From: RGIG4608 sp964534905
GTDB lineage: Bacteria > Bacillota > Clostridia > Oscillospirales > CAG-272
Length of the DNA: 22,118 nt
Assembly (NCBI GenBank): GCA_964534905.1
Contig: CAZHPZ010000020.1
Coordinates: 1 to 22,118, forward strand
Direction: 5' to 3'
A model generated the notes under the pieces. The model was given only the letters and a program-made list of their open reading frames with translations, ran no database searches and was not told where the DNA came from. Of the stretch, positions 7,845 to 16,603 are shown piece after piece (the first letter of the stretch is position 1; each line of letters begins with the position of its first letter). Made by a program: the position numbers and the translations under genes.

Positions 7845-10800
7845 ATATTTCTATCTCTACGGCTTTGCCGAGAGGGAGAGAATATATCAGAATTTTGTCG
7901 GGAGAGCGTCCGAGAAGCTCTTTTACCGCTAATGCGTAGTACGAGAGCTGGCGTGCGTGACGTTCGCTTAGCTTGCTTTTAGCAAGGCGTTCGTTTTTTA
8001 ACTCATTCGGAGTCAGGTAATCTGTTTTATAGTCACAGAGGATGATTTCGCCGTTCTCACTTTCTATAAGCAGGTCAATTACACCTTGAATTAGAATTTT
8101 CTCATTACGAGCGTTCTCGGATAATTCTTCGTTTTCGGTAAACGAAGAGGCGGGAAGCATTATGTTAAAGCGTTGCTCTCGCCATATGTTTTTGGCAGAT
8201 TTTACAGTGGAGTAAAGATTGCTTGCAAAAAATCGCTCTATTTGCTGTTTTGCAATCAGATCTCCTATTTCTTCTGTTATGAATTTGTGCTCGGTTAAGC
8301 GTTTAAGCTCCGCCTCGACGCCGTTTCTTTCCGCATTTTCAAAATTACAAAATTGAAGAAACAGATGGGTTGCGGTGCCTATGTCGGCACCGGATCTCTC
8401 GCTTTTGGATTTGAAATACTCTTCAATTTCAAGTATTTTCAAATCATCGGATGAGTCGAGCAATGCTCCGTCGTCATAAAGATCATCTATAACCGTTGGG
8501 CTAAGCCTTGAAACGGATAGCTTTGCGGGAAGACGGTTCAGATGCTTATACGGATATTCAAAGTTCAGCCTGTCCTTAATTTCGGATATCTTTTCATCCG
8601 ATATTTCGCATATCGGATAATGCATATCTGAAATTACCTCCGTGATTGGATCAAAATCCAATTCCGCATTTTTTTCGATCGTTTCGAGCGTGTAGCAATC
8701 ATTTTCGGTGATCGGATAGATTGACGCCAATATCATGGCAAGCCAGCTTCTGCATTTCTTTATTCTGAAATCGCTTGCAAATTCGGATGTAAGAGATGCG
8801 TTTTCAATTAAGCGATCAAGCCTTGAGTTTGTGTGTGCGGTGATGTACAGACGCTCTCTTGCGCGAGTCAGCGCAACATAGAGAATACGCATTTCCTCTT
8901 CCGTTTGCGCTTCCGATATAGCGAGTGCAACCGCTTCGCGTATCGGCGTATTTATGCGTGCCATACCTCTTTCAACGGATAATTTCAATCCTATTCCCGC
9001 CTTGGCATTATACAGAAGATTAGGCTTTATATCGTCCGAATTGAAAGGCGACTGTGTATTGCAGATAAAGCAAACGGGAAATTCAAGTCCCTTTGATTTA
9101 TGAGCGGTTATCAGTTTTACCGAGTTACTTGCGGAATCATCCGGCGAAAGGGAGGGGATCTTTTTGTTTTCTATGAGCTCATTAATATAGGAAATGAAAT
9201 TGTTGAGCCCCTTGAACGATCCCGATTCGAACTTCCTTGACATTTCGTAAAGACGTGTGAGATTTTGACTTTCCGGAGCTCCGATCGAAGCGAGAGAGAG
9301 ATCCGAAAAAATAAAATTCAACAGCTTGTCTATCGGGAGAGTAAGCGCTTTGTCACGATACAATGAGAGCTTTTCAAGAAAATATTTACCCTTGGAGACT
9401 GTTTCTCTGTTTGCATTCTCACAGCTCTGATAAGATGTGAGCGCTTCAAAGAGTGAAGCGGAATCATCTGAATTCGAGCGTATCTCTATCAGCTCATCCA
9501 TAGTGTATGCAAAAACGGGAGAATAAAGAGTAGCCGCAAGTGGAATATCTCTGTTTGGATTGTCTACCGTACATAAAAGAGAAAGCACTAACATCACATC
9601 GGGTGTTTCGAAAAGATCATATTTTGAATTGTCGGAGCAGGGAATTCCAACTGCATCAAGAGCCGCCGATATATCTGCGGCTGAAGTGACGGATCGCATA
9701 ATAATTGCAATGTCACGCGGTTCTATCGGACTTCCGTCCGCCTTTTGCTCGGAGGATATAAGACGGGAGATTTCGTTTGCTATCCATATAGCCTCTCGAT
9801 TAGGTTGGGGTGAGGTCTTATCTTCCGATTCTTCAACGTCGCAGCCTTCCGATTCATCACCTGTTATCAAGGCTATTTTGACCTTGGGTGAGGGAAGCGT
9901 ACGCCCCTCCTCGACCTTGGAAAAGATAAGATTGTCCTCTGAGGTATACCCTATATTCTTGCCGCAATTTCCGAATAGAAACGAAAATATCCTGTTCGTA
10001 AAATCTATGACGTTTTTGTCGCATCGGAAATTGTTTGACATAAATATCAGTGCGTTGTCGGAGCCGTCCGCCGTTTCAATCGGAGGAAAGCTTTTTTTGT
10101 ATTCGGCGAAAACATCGGGCTCTGCGCCTCGAAAGCTGTATATGCTTTGTTTTATATCGCCTACCATAAATCTGTTTTCGGGCTTGGATATGAGTGTAAA
10201 TATTTTATCCTGAACCGCATCTACGTCCTGATATTCGTCTATGTATATTTCATCGAATTTATCGCGGTAGGAAAGAGCAATGTCGCTTGCCTCTCCGTTT
10301 TCATCACATAGCAGTTTGAATGCAAAGCGTCTGATATCGTTGAAATCAAAGGTTCTGCGTTTTATCTTCTCCTCAAGAGATTCCTTCTCAAATTCGTTTA
10401 ACACGGAGTAAAGAGACTGAAAAATATCTCCTGTTTTAAGCATAGAGTCGCTTATTTCCTCTTGCGTAAACGAAAAATATTTTTCAGACAGCGCTTTTAT
10501 AAGCTTGGTTTCTTCGTCTCGTATTGCTTTGCATGAAAGAATTTCAGGAGTTTGAAATTCTTTTTTCAGAGATTTGAGATTTTGCTTGCTGTAGGAAAGA
10601 AATTTGTCCCTTACGGAAGAGTATGTTCCGTTAACAATAATGCTTGAAAGGTCTTCCAGGAAATCCTTGTCATAGGAAAAAGCGGCCAGATATGAAGCAG
10701 ACGCATTTTCATTATCCGCAATAACATCGCAGCAAGCGGAGATAGCCTTGTAATAGCTTTGCGAGGCGTTTAAAATATACTCGCGTATCAGCTTGCCCTG

Positions 10801-11442
10801 CCGGCTTTCGAAAAAGTCTCCGTTTGACTCGCGTTTTAATTCGTTTGCACAGTCAAGTATGATTTTCTCGCCCTCGGTTCTTGAGCAGAGCTTGCTTTCA
10901 AGAGAGAGAAAAACGTCCGACAGCGTATCGCTCTGCTTTGCGGCAGTGAAGTTTTCAATGAATGAGAGAAATGTTGTGTCACTGTCGGCTTGGGCATCGT
11001 AGTGCTTTTCAATGACAGCGTCCATAACGTTCTTTCGGAGAAGCGCAATTTCACCCTCGTCGGCAATTCTGAATGTTGACGGCAGCCCGAGACGCTGAAA
11101 TCCGGTTCGGACTATTTCAAGATAAAATGAGTCGATGGTGCATATATGTGCATTTTCGAGCAAAACGAGCTGCTTTGAAAGACGCTTGTCCGTCGGAAAT
11201 TGTGCGAGTCTGTCGGATATTGCTTCTGATATTTTTCTCTTCAGATCGGCAGCCGACATTCGTGTATATGTTACTATCAACATTCTGTCAATGCTTGCGT
11301 TTGAATCGGGCTCGGTTATTTTTTGTACTATACGCTCCGTAAGAGTTGCGGTCTTACCCGATCCTGCGGCGGCGGAAACGAGCAGAGTCTTGTTTCTTGA
11401 ATTTATGGCTTGCTTTTGCTTGTCTGTCCAGTTTTTGCTCAT
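7843..11442 (-). CDS. addA: ATP-dependent helicase/nuclease subunit A (AddA)
   Basis: AddA is the UvrD-like helicase and nuclease subunit of AddAB, the Firmicute counterpart of RecBCD that processes double-strand breaks up to a Chi site for RecA loading. The 1199-residue protein carries Walker A AAAGSGKT (24-31), motif II DEYQD (402-406), motif III VGDIKQSIYSFRGA (427-440), a motif V segment ITAHKSKGLEFPV and motif VI YVALTRARERLY. The C-terminal RecB-type nuclease is complete, with GVID (D1123), DYKTD (1137-1141) and RQLSYYALA. The length fits the family (about 1200). Strand and spacing show it is the last gene of queG-addB-addA, starting 9 bases after addB. A GGAGG site (complement of 11449-11453) precedes the ATG. 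Confidence 0.97.
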   Translation of the reverse strand: MSKNWTDKQKQAINSRNKTLLVSAAAGSGKTATLTERIVQKITEPDSNASIDRMLIVTYTRMSAADLKRKISEAISDRLAQFPTDKRLSKQLVLLENAHICTIDSFYLEIVRTGFQRLGLPSTFRIADEGEIALLRKNVMDAVIEKHYDAQADSDTTFLSFIENFTAAKQSDTLSDVFLSLESKLCSRTEGEKIILDCANELKRESNGDFFESRQGKLIREYILNASQSYYKAISACCDVIADNENASASYLAAFSYDKDFLEDLSSIIVNGTYSSVRDKFLSYSKQNLKSLKKEFQTPEILSCKAIRDEETKLIKALSEKYFSFTQEEISDSMLKTGDIFQSLYSVLNEFEKESLEEKIKRRTFDFNDIRRFAFKLLCDENGEASDIALSYRDKFDEIYIDEYQDVDAVQDKIFTLISKPENRFMVGDIKQSIYSFRGAEPDVFAEYKKSFPPIETADGSDNALIFMSNNFRCDKNVIDFTNRIFSFLFGNCGKNIGYTSEDNLIFSKVEEGRTLPSPKVKIALITGDESEGCDVEESEDKTSPQPNREAIWIANEISRLISSEQKADGSPIEPRDIAIIMRSVTSAADISAALDAVGIPCSDNSKYDLFETPDVMLVLSLLCTVDNPNRDIPLAATLYSPVFAYTMDELIEIRSNSDDSASLFEALTSYQSCENANRETVSKGKYFLEKLSLYRDKALTLPIDKLLNFIFSDLSLASIGAPESQNLTRLYEMSRKFESGSFKGLNNFISYINELIENKKIPSLSPDDSASNSVKLITAHKSKGLEFPVCFICNTQSPFNSDDIKPNLLYNAKAGIGLKLSVERGMARINTPIREAVALAISEAQTEEEMRILYVALTRARERLYITAHTNSRLDRLIENASLTSEFASDFRIKKCRSWLAMILASIYPITENDCYTLETIEKNAELDFDPITEVISDMHYPICEISDEKISEIKDRLNFEYPYKHLNRLPAKLSVSRLSPTVIDDLYDDGALLDSSDDLKILEIEEYFKSKSERSGADIGTATHLFLQFCNFENAERNGVEAELKRLTEHKFITEEIGDLIAKQQIERFFASNLYSTVKSAKNIWREQRFNIMLPASSFTENEELSENARNEKILIQGVIDLLIESENGEIILCDYKTDYLTPNELKNERLAKSKLSERHARQLSYYALAVKELLGRSPDKILIYSLPLGKAVEIEI

Positions 11443-11451
11443 TTTTACCTC

Positions 11452-14400
11452 CTATTTTTTGTTTGCCGCACTTGCTCGGCATATAGATTTCATTTTGCAG
11501 AATCGGCATGGTGACTGCTGACCCTTACGCAACGGCTTTGCATTTGCCTTGCCGCCTGTCAAATCATATGCCACCGAGGTTACTGCATCCTCCAGGAGGG
11601 AATACAGCTCGTCAAACTGTTCGGCTCCAACTATGTTCTTTCCGGTTAATGTGCCGTCGTCACATTTCTTAACCTTTGATATTATCTTGGGATCGAGATT
11701 GTGATTGATCGCACGCAGAATGTCGGGATCCGATGTAAGAAGTCCGCTTCTTGTGAATTTATCTTGAATAAGATTTTCGATTTCATCGTTAGCGCAATAT
11801 TCATCCAAGGATACTATCGGTGCATTTGAGGAAAGATATTGAATTCCCGCTGGAATTATGCTTCCGCCTGCTTCGGCGCCGAGCTCTTCTTTCTTTGAGT
11901 CACTCTGTGCATAACATATAGAAAACAGATATATAAGAAGCTGTGTGTTCAGTCCGTGCTTCAGATCGTCAATAGAAAATTCTTTGCTTCCGGTTTTGTA
12001 ATCCACTACTCTTATATAAACGTTTCCGTCTTTTTTGTAAGTGTCCACACGGTCGGCAATACCGCACAGACAAACCTTTCTTCCGTCATTGAGTTCAAAT
12101 TCGATTGCACGGATTCCGTCTTCTCCCATACCGACCTTGAGCTCGAAAAATGAGGGGTAAAAATCACTGTGTCTGAATTCATCCAAAAGGTTTTTGGCAA
12201 CCATGAATGAAAGCCTGTTAAGACGCAGGAAAAGATGCCTGGTTCTGTTTGAAACGGAGTAATCCTCTCCGAGCATATTCAAAAGGTAATTTTCAACGGT
12301 TTTCTCAAGTATTTCGCTTATTTCATCGTCGCTGATACTTAGATTAAGCTTGCCCTCGGCGCTTATTTCGCGCATAAACTTTTCGAGAATGTTGTGAATA
12401 AATGAACCGATATCGTTAAGCTGAAAGGCAGCTTTTTTGCTTTCTCTGAGACGTAGAATATTTGTGCAATAATAGTCAAAGCCGCACATAACGTATTTTT
12501 CAAGCCTTGACGGAGTCATGGATATGCGTTCACCGAAAATTTTATCCGTGATTTCCTCCGATACTGTGCATTCTGTATTTGAAACAGGAATGCTCAGACG
12601 TTCAAGAAACGCATTGGCTTCCTCGGTGTCCTCAAAAAGCTCTATGAGCCTTTCACCGCCGCTATTCCTAAGTGAGGGATATACCTCCTTTAGCAGTGAG
12701 GTGTTCCATATTTTATCGGTTTTAGGATGGAGCTTGTCGCTGTCGATGGTAAGCGTCGGAAACAGTCTTTTTATTCTTCCGATAACTATGGATTGCCTTT
12801 GCGACGAACCGTCAGAGGAGAGGGCGGAGTAGGTAAGAGTTAATTTTTCACTTGGAGCGCAGACGGCACGAAGAGCAAAGAAAAGCTCTTCGCTTGTTTT
12901 TGATGCAACGTCGGCGGAGAGTGACATACCGAGCTCCTCAAGAATTTTTTTGTCGGTATCTCCGAATATTCGGCTGTCCTTTACCGCCGCGGGGAATTCA
13001 CCCTCATTAAGCCCCATAATTACGGCGTGCTTTATACCGCTTGCTCTTAGCATAGAGGCGGAGCCCACGGTGACTTCATCGGCTGATGTGGGGATTGATC
13101 CTATTTCGCTTTCGGAAAGCATAAGGGTAAGTGCAGTTGAAAATTCAGAGAAGGTGAAGCTTCGATCTCCGAATATATTTGAAAGATCGTACAGGATGGA
13201 TAATGTAAGGGAATACAGTCGAGTGTCCTCTTCGGCGGCTCTTCGTCCGCCTTGCTCAAGGCTTTTTTGACATAATTCTCTGACCTTTTGTGTGATGTCG
13301 GAATCCTTCAAAAAGCTTAATGTTGCCTCGCACATTTCCCTGACATTCACAGACGCGTCGAGCCTTGTAAAATAGAGTGAAAGAGTGGGGACAAGCTTGC
13401 TTTTGACATCATTTGCTCTTGCAAGTATCCGTTCGCCCCTTGCGGTGAACGTGTTCTTATACCCATCGGGATTCATTGTCCATTCACTCTCGAAGAATCT
13501 GTTGCCGTGTATGTTCCACGTAGTGATATAATCCTCAAATATATCGACGTCAAAGGGGTCTATGCCAGAAAATCCGGATTTGAGGTATGCGATAACGTCA
13601 GCTGCTCTCCACCCGTTTTCCTTTATCTTTAACGCACTGAAAAGATATTTTGTGAGCGGCTTTGTCATAAAGTCCGTCTTTTCACTGAAGAAAAAGGGAA
13701 TTTCATATTTTGAGAGTATTACGTCAAGTATTCCTCTGTATTTTTCGGCGTTACGTAATATAATGGCGATATCTCCGTATTTATTACCGTTTCTTACGGA
13801 TCGGCAGATTTCCTGTGCTACGCATTCAGCTTCCGAATACGGAGTTTCACATTCTATAACGGAGATTGCTCCGTTCGTGTCCGAATCAAATGAGCTTGCG
13901 TCAAAGCACCAAAGATTGTCGGAAAGATATTTAAGAGCATCGCTTTTTGTTCTGTGATTGCCGATCAGATATATTTCGTCAAATTGTTCGCCGCAAAGAA
14001 GCTTTTTGAGCTGTGTTGCGGTATAGCGCAATGATTCTGTGTGTACTGATATGTCATTTGGACTTTTTATTGGAAGAGAAATATATATGTCGTCGCATTG
14101 CTCGGAAATCCTTTTTATCAAAAGAAGCTCCTGCTTGGTAAATCCGGCAAAGGAATCTATGTAAATATTTGCCCCACCGAAAAAGCAGTTCTCGCGTAAA
14201 AGATCGGTAGCACGGGATATATCGTCCGAACTGTCGGAAAAATGCTCGCTTAGCTGAGCGGTGTATGCGGAGTATATAAGTGATATATCTCTCATTTTTT
14301 TGTAAATAGGAGAGCTTATATCTAATTTCTTGCATATTTTATCGAGAGCCTCGGGAGTGATGCAATACGCCTTGAGCTCGCTTACCGCAGATAGCATTTC

Positions 14401-14754
14401 TTGAGAGAGAGAAAGGTCGGAGGCGTCACCTGCATTGTATTCCTCAAGCATCGGTGAGAGCTCGCGGAGCGTGTTCCACATAACGAGGCTTTTTAGAGGT
14501 TTGATAGCGAAATTGTACGATATACCGCCGAACTTGCGAAATACGGTGTTGCAGAGTCTTGAGAAGTTAAGCACCTCGATATTCATTTGCGCAGTGTGGG
14601 GAAGTAAAGTCAGTATGGCTCGCTCAACCGCTACTGTTTCTTGCTCGGGAACTATGAAAAATGCTTTTTTGCCGCGACTTACGTCGGACTTAAGATAATT
14701 AAGCATCGTATATGTTTTTCCGGAGCCCGGAGCACCGTAAATGTAATGTATCAT
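11452..14754 (-). CDS. addB: ATP-dependent helicase/nuclease subunit B (AddB)
   Basis: AddB is the partner of AddA. It has a degenerate helicase core that recognises Chi and a second RecB-type nuclease held together by an iron-sulfur cluster. In 1100 residues I see Walker A GAPGSGKT (7-14), the nuclease motif VVDYKTG (D918, K920) with a QLLIY helix after it, and the four cluster cysteines. These are C757 (in MCGFDYYC) and C1083, C1086 and C1092 in CRFCKMKSIC near the end. This is the usual one-plus-three arrangement. I chose the ATG at 14754-14752, one base after the queG stop, because AGGAAGG lies about 11 bases upstream. The upstream TTG at 14775 would overlap that site and queG. Confidence 0.95.
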   Translation of the reverse strand: MIHYIYGAPGSGKTYTMLNYLKSDVSRGKKAFFIVPEQETVAVERAILTLLPHTAQMNIEVLNFSRLCNTVFRKFGGISYNFAIKPLKSLVMWNTLRELSPMLEEYNAGDASDLSLSQEMLSAVSELKAYCITPEALDKICKKLDISSPIYKKMRDISLIYSAYTAQLSEHFSDSSDDISRATDLLRENCFFGGANIYIDSFAGFTKQELLLIKRISEQCDDIYISLPIKSPNDISVHTESLRYTATQLKKLLCGEQFDEIYLIGNHRTKSDALKYLSDNLWCFDASSFDSDTNGAISVIECETPYSEAECVAQEICRSVRNGNKYGDIAIILRNAEKYRGILDVILSKYEIPFFFSEKTDFMTKPLTKYLFSALKIKENGWRAADVIAYLKSGFSGIDPFDVDIFEDYITTWNIHGNRFFESEWTMNPDGYKNTFTARGERILARANDVKSKLVPTLSLYFTRLDASVNVREMCEATLSFLKDSDITQKVRELCQKSLEQGGRRAAEEDTRLYSLTLSILYDLSNIFGDRSFTFSEFSTALTLMLSESEIGSIPTSADEVTVGSASMLRASGIKHAVIMGLNEGEFPAAVKDSRIFGDTDKKILEELGMSLSADVASKTSEELFFALRAVCAPSEKLTLTYSALSSDGSSQRQSIVIGRIKRLFPTLTIDSDKLHPKTDKIWNTSLLKEVYPSLRNSGGERLIELFEDTEEANAFLERLSIPVSNTECTVSEEITDKIFGERISMTPSRLEKYVMCGFDYYCTNILRLRESKKAAFQLNDIGSFIHNILEKFMREISAEGKLNLSISDDEISEILEKTVENYLLNMLGEDYSVSNRTRHLFLRLNRLSFMVAKNLLDEFRHSDFYPSFFELKVGMGEDGIRAIEFELNDGRKVCLCGIADRVDTYKKDGNVYIRVVDYKTGSKEFSIDDLKHGLNTQLLIYLFSICYAQSDSKKEELGAEAGGSIIPAGIQYLSSNAPIVSLDEYCANDEIENLIQDKFTRSGLLTSDPDILRAINHNLDPKIISKVKKCDDGTLTGKNIVGAEQFDELYSLLEDAVTSVAYDLTGGKANAKPLRKGQQSPCRFCKMKSICRASAANKK

Positions 14755-14755
14755 A

Positions 14756-15580
14756 TCAGCTTTTTCCTTCCTCAAGTATTTTAAGGTTTCTTACTATTGT
14801 GCTTTTACCTCGCCAAGAATATGCACGGCACTTGAATTCTTCCTCGTTCATTTCTTCTATACCACAGCTTGTAAGAGAGGGAGTGAGATATTCGTTGAAA
14901 AAATCTATTTTTGTATAAATCGTTTGTGCTTTGGTAGCCGCAACTGTATACGGGCACACCTGCTGACATATGTCGCATCCCCAAGCGCAACCGCTTTCTT
15001 TTATTTTAATGCGTTCGTCCTCACACAGTTCTCCTTTCTTCTGAGTCAATGAAGAAAGGCAAAGGAAAATGTTTGCTGAGCAGGGACAGGCGGATATACA
15101 TTTTCCGCACTTGATACAGGAGTTCACCTGACCTGCATGGGAGGGAAGAATCGCATCGGTGATGATTTCTCCGATAAAAATATAGGATGAATATTTTTCG
15201 GTTATAAGAAGATGATTCAGCCCCTTAACTCCGAGTCCGGTACGTGCGGCTGCGTCGATTTCGTTTATGGGTGAATGGTCGGTAAATCCGAAAAATCGAT
15301 ACTCGGGGTATTTTTCTTTCAGTCTCGGAATTACCGTGTCGAACAGCGATTGGAAAAAGATATGGTAATCACGGCTTACCGCATACGACGAAATGTTTCT
15401 TTTGCCGGCGGATATCTCTGTAAGATACGGTACTGCAAAAATGATTGCCGTGCCGCAGGTCGGATCCAGTCCGTTGTTTTTGAGGAGATACGGACGGATA
15501 ATCTCGCATTCTTCGAGTGAAATGGAGGAGCAAAGCTCGATATTGAATTTTTTGAGTTCGTTTTTTATGTAATCAAGCAT
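14756..15580 (-). CDS. queG: Epoxyqueuosine reductase QueG-like, short form
   Basis: QueG reduces epoxyqueuosine to queuosine at position 34 of tRNA-Asp, Asn, His and Tyr, using cobalamin and two [4Fe-4S] clusters. The 274-residue protein has the family segment TDHSPINE (from T100, with D101 at the position of the usual catalytic Asp), AARTGLGVKGLNHLLI (111-126), and both ferredoxin-like motifs: C155, C158, C161, C165 and C198, C202, C205, C209. It is shorter than typical QueG (over 300 residues) and has no room for the C-terminal HEAT-like region. A close paralogue with another substrate is possible. The ATG at 15580 follows a good CGGAGG site. It leads an operon with addB and addA. No other queuosine genes are in the window. 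Confidence 0.85.
   Translation of the reverse strand: MLDYIKNELKKFNIELCSSISLEECEIIRPYLLKNNGLDPTCGTAIIFAVPYLTEISAGKRNISSYAVSRDYHIFFQSLFDTVIPRLKEKYPEYRFFGFTDHSPINEIDAAARTGLGVKGLNHLLITEKYSSYIFIGEIITDAILPSHAGQVNSCIKCGKCISACPCSANIFLCLSSLTQKKGELCEDERIKIKESGCAWGCDICQQVCPYTVAATKAQTIYTKIDFFNEYLTPSLTSCGIEEMNEEEFKCRAYSWRGKSTIVRNLKILEEGKS
14766..14772 (-). promoter_or_regulatory. Ribosome binding site that decides the addB start
   Basis: On the minus strand AGGAAGG lies inside the end of queG, about 11 bases before ATG 14754. It supports the ATG over an in-frame TTG at 14775. It also means addB translation is likely coupled to queG. Confidence 0.6.
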
Positions 15581-15593
15581 AATATCCTCCGAA

Positions 15594-15606
15594 AGTTAAC
15601 TTAACT
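15594..15606. promoter_or_regulatory. Palindrome AGTTAACTTAACT at the queG transcription start (possible operator)
   Basis: Two perfect 6-base arms, AGTTAA and TTAACT, surround a single C. The site lies between the -10 box and the ribosome site of queG, so a bound protein would block initiation. It can also be read as a direct repeat of TTAAC. No regulator is known from the sequence, and chance occurrence in AT-rich DNA is possible. Confidence 0.35.
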
Positions 15607-15746
15607 ACATTATAACCCAAAATGCTTTTTTTCTCAACCTTATTTTTGAAAAAAGATAATCATTTTTCGTAAAAAGCGATATAAATTATGTAAAAAGATG
15701 TACTGCTCGCTTTTGTTCAAAAAAAATTCACAATTAGAGTTTACAA
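15607..15746. other. Divergent spacer between queG and rlmA
   Basis: No gene is visible in this AT-rich stretch. It holds the queG promoter, A/T tracts that could act as upstream promoter elements, and a 21-base dyad at 15648-15668 centred on GATAATC. No hairpin typical of a riboswitch or terminator is seen. Confidence 0.6.
15609..15637 (-). promoter_or_regulatory. Sigma-A-type promoter for queG-addB-addA
   Basis: On the minus strand TTGAGA (complement of 15632-15637) and a perfect TATAAT (complement of 15609-15614) are 17 bases apart. Transcription would start near 15602, about 20 bases before the queG ATG. A palindrome sits at the predicted start and a second one just upstream of the -35 box. 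Confidence 0.8.
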
Positions 15747-15768
15747 TATAATAAAATACTTTAGGAGA
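15747..15768 (+). promoter_or_regulatory. -10 element and ribosome binding site ahead of rlmA
   Basis: A perfect TATAAT is at 15747-15752 and AGGAGA at 15763-15768, four bases before ATG 15773. No convincing -35 box is found at 16-18 bases; TTCACA (15727-15732) is only 14 bases away from the -10. If this is the promoter, the leader is very short. Confidence 0.4.
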
Positions 15769-15772
15769 GACT

Positions 15773-16603
15773 ATGAACGAAGAATTGGTTTTAGCGTGCC
15801 CGAATTGCGGGGCAGCTCTTTTCAGATGCGAAAAAAGCTATTTTTGCAGAGGTCAAAAAAAGCATTGCTTTGATATAGCGGCGTCGGGATATGCAAATTT
15901 ATATCCCGGAAGATCAAGCGGCGGTGATGATAAGTCCGCGGTAAGAGCGAGAAGTGAATTTCTCAGAGCGGGATATTATAAGCCAGTATCGGACAAAATA
16001 TGCGAGCTGCTCAGCGGATTGAATGAAGACTCCGTAATAATCGACGCAGGGTGCGGAGAGGGATACTATACGGGTAATATTGCGCTTAGTACAGGTGCGC
16101 AGACCTATGGCTTTGATCTTTCGCGTGAAGCAATTGTATCCGCATCCAAATTTGCCGCAAGAGAGGGAATATCCAATGTCGGATTTTTTGTTGCGGGAAT
16201 ATATGATCTTCCCGTGGCAGATTCTTCGGCAGATGCGATAGTTAATATTTTCGCACCGTGTGCCGAGGGCGAGTTTTCGAGAATTTTAAAGGACGGCGGA
16301 TTGCTCGTTGTTGCACTTGCGGGCAAAAATCATCTGTACGGTTTGAAAAAAGCAGTTTACGATACTGTATATACCAATGAGGAGCGTGCAGATATGCCAG
16401 ATCATTTAAAGCTTGTATCCGAGGATACCGTGTCGTATGATATCGAGCTTGAAGATGCGCAGACTATAAGAAGCTTGTTTTCTATGACTCCGTATTCTTA
16501 TCGTACAAGTGCGCGTGATATGGAGAAGCTTCAAGCTCTTGAAAAACTTAAAACCGAGGTCGAGGTTAAAATACGTGTTTACAGAAAGGAATCAAAAAAA
16601 TGA
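15773..16603 (+). CDS. rlmA: RlmA-like 23S rRNA (guanine-N1) methyltransferase
   Basis: RlmA enzymes methylate N1 of G745 or G748 in helix 35 of 23S rRNA using S-adenosylmethionine. The 276-residue protein starts with the zinc finger typical of the family, with C9, C12, C25 and probably H31, followed by FDIAASGYANL. Next come the GGDDKSAVRARSEFLRAGYY segment (50-69) and the SAM-binding motif VIIDAGCGEGYYT (88-100). Residues further on match a Rossmann methyltransferase (motifs GFDLS and a late FAPCAEGEF). Which guanine is the target cannot be told. Its stop overlaps the start of the glycosyltransferase by four bases (ATGA), so the two are co-translated. Confidence 0.92.
   Translation: MNEELVLACPNCGAALFRCEKSYFCRGQKKHCFDIAASGYANLYPGRSSGGDDKSAVRARSEFLRAGYYKPVSDKICELLSGLNEDSVIIDAGCGEGYYTGNIALSTGAQTYGFDLSREAIVSASKFAAREGISNVGFFVAGIYDLPVADSSADAIVNIFAPCAEGEFSRILKDGGLLVVALAGKNHLYGLKKAVYDTVYTNEERADMPDHLKLVSEDTVSYDIELEDAQTIRSLFSMTPYSYRTSARDMEKLQALEKLKTEVEVKIRVYRKESKK

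Noticed and set aside
9560..10213. Open frame of 217 codons on the plus strand opposite addA
   Set aside because: addA is complete with all its motifs across this region, and the opposite frame shows a serine-rich composition with no family match.
14755..14775. TTG 14775 as addB start
   Set aside because: The strong ribosome site at 14766-14772 points to ATG 14754, and the added residues are not part of the family.
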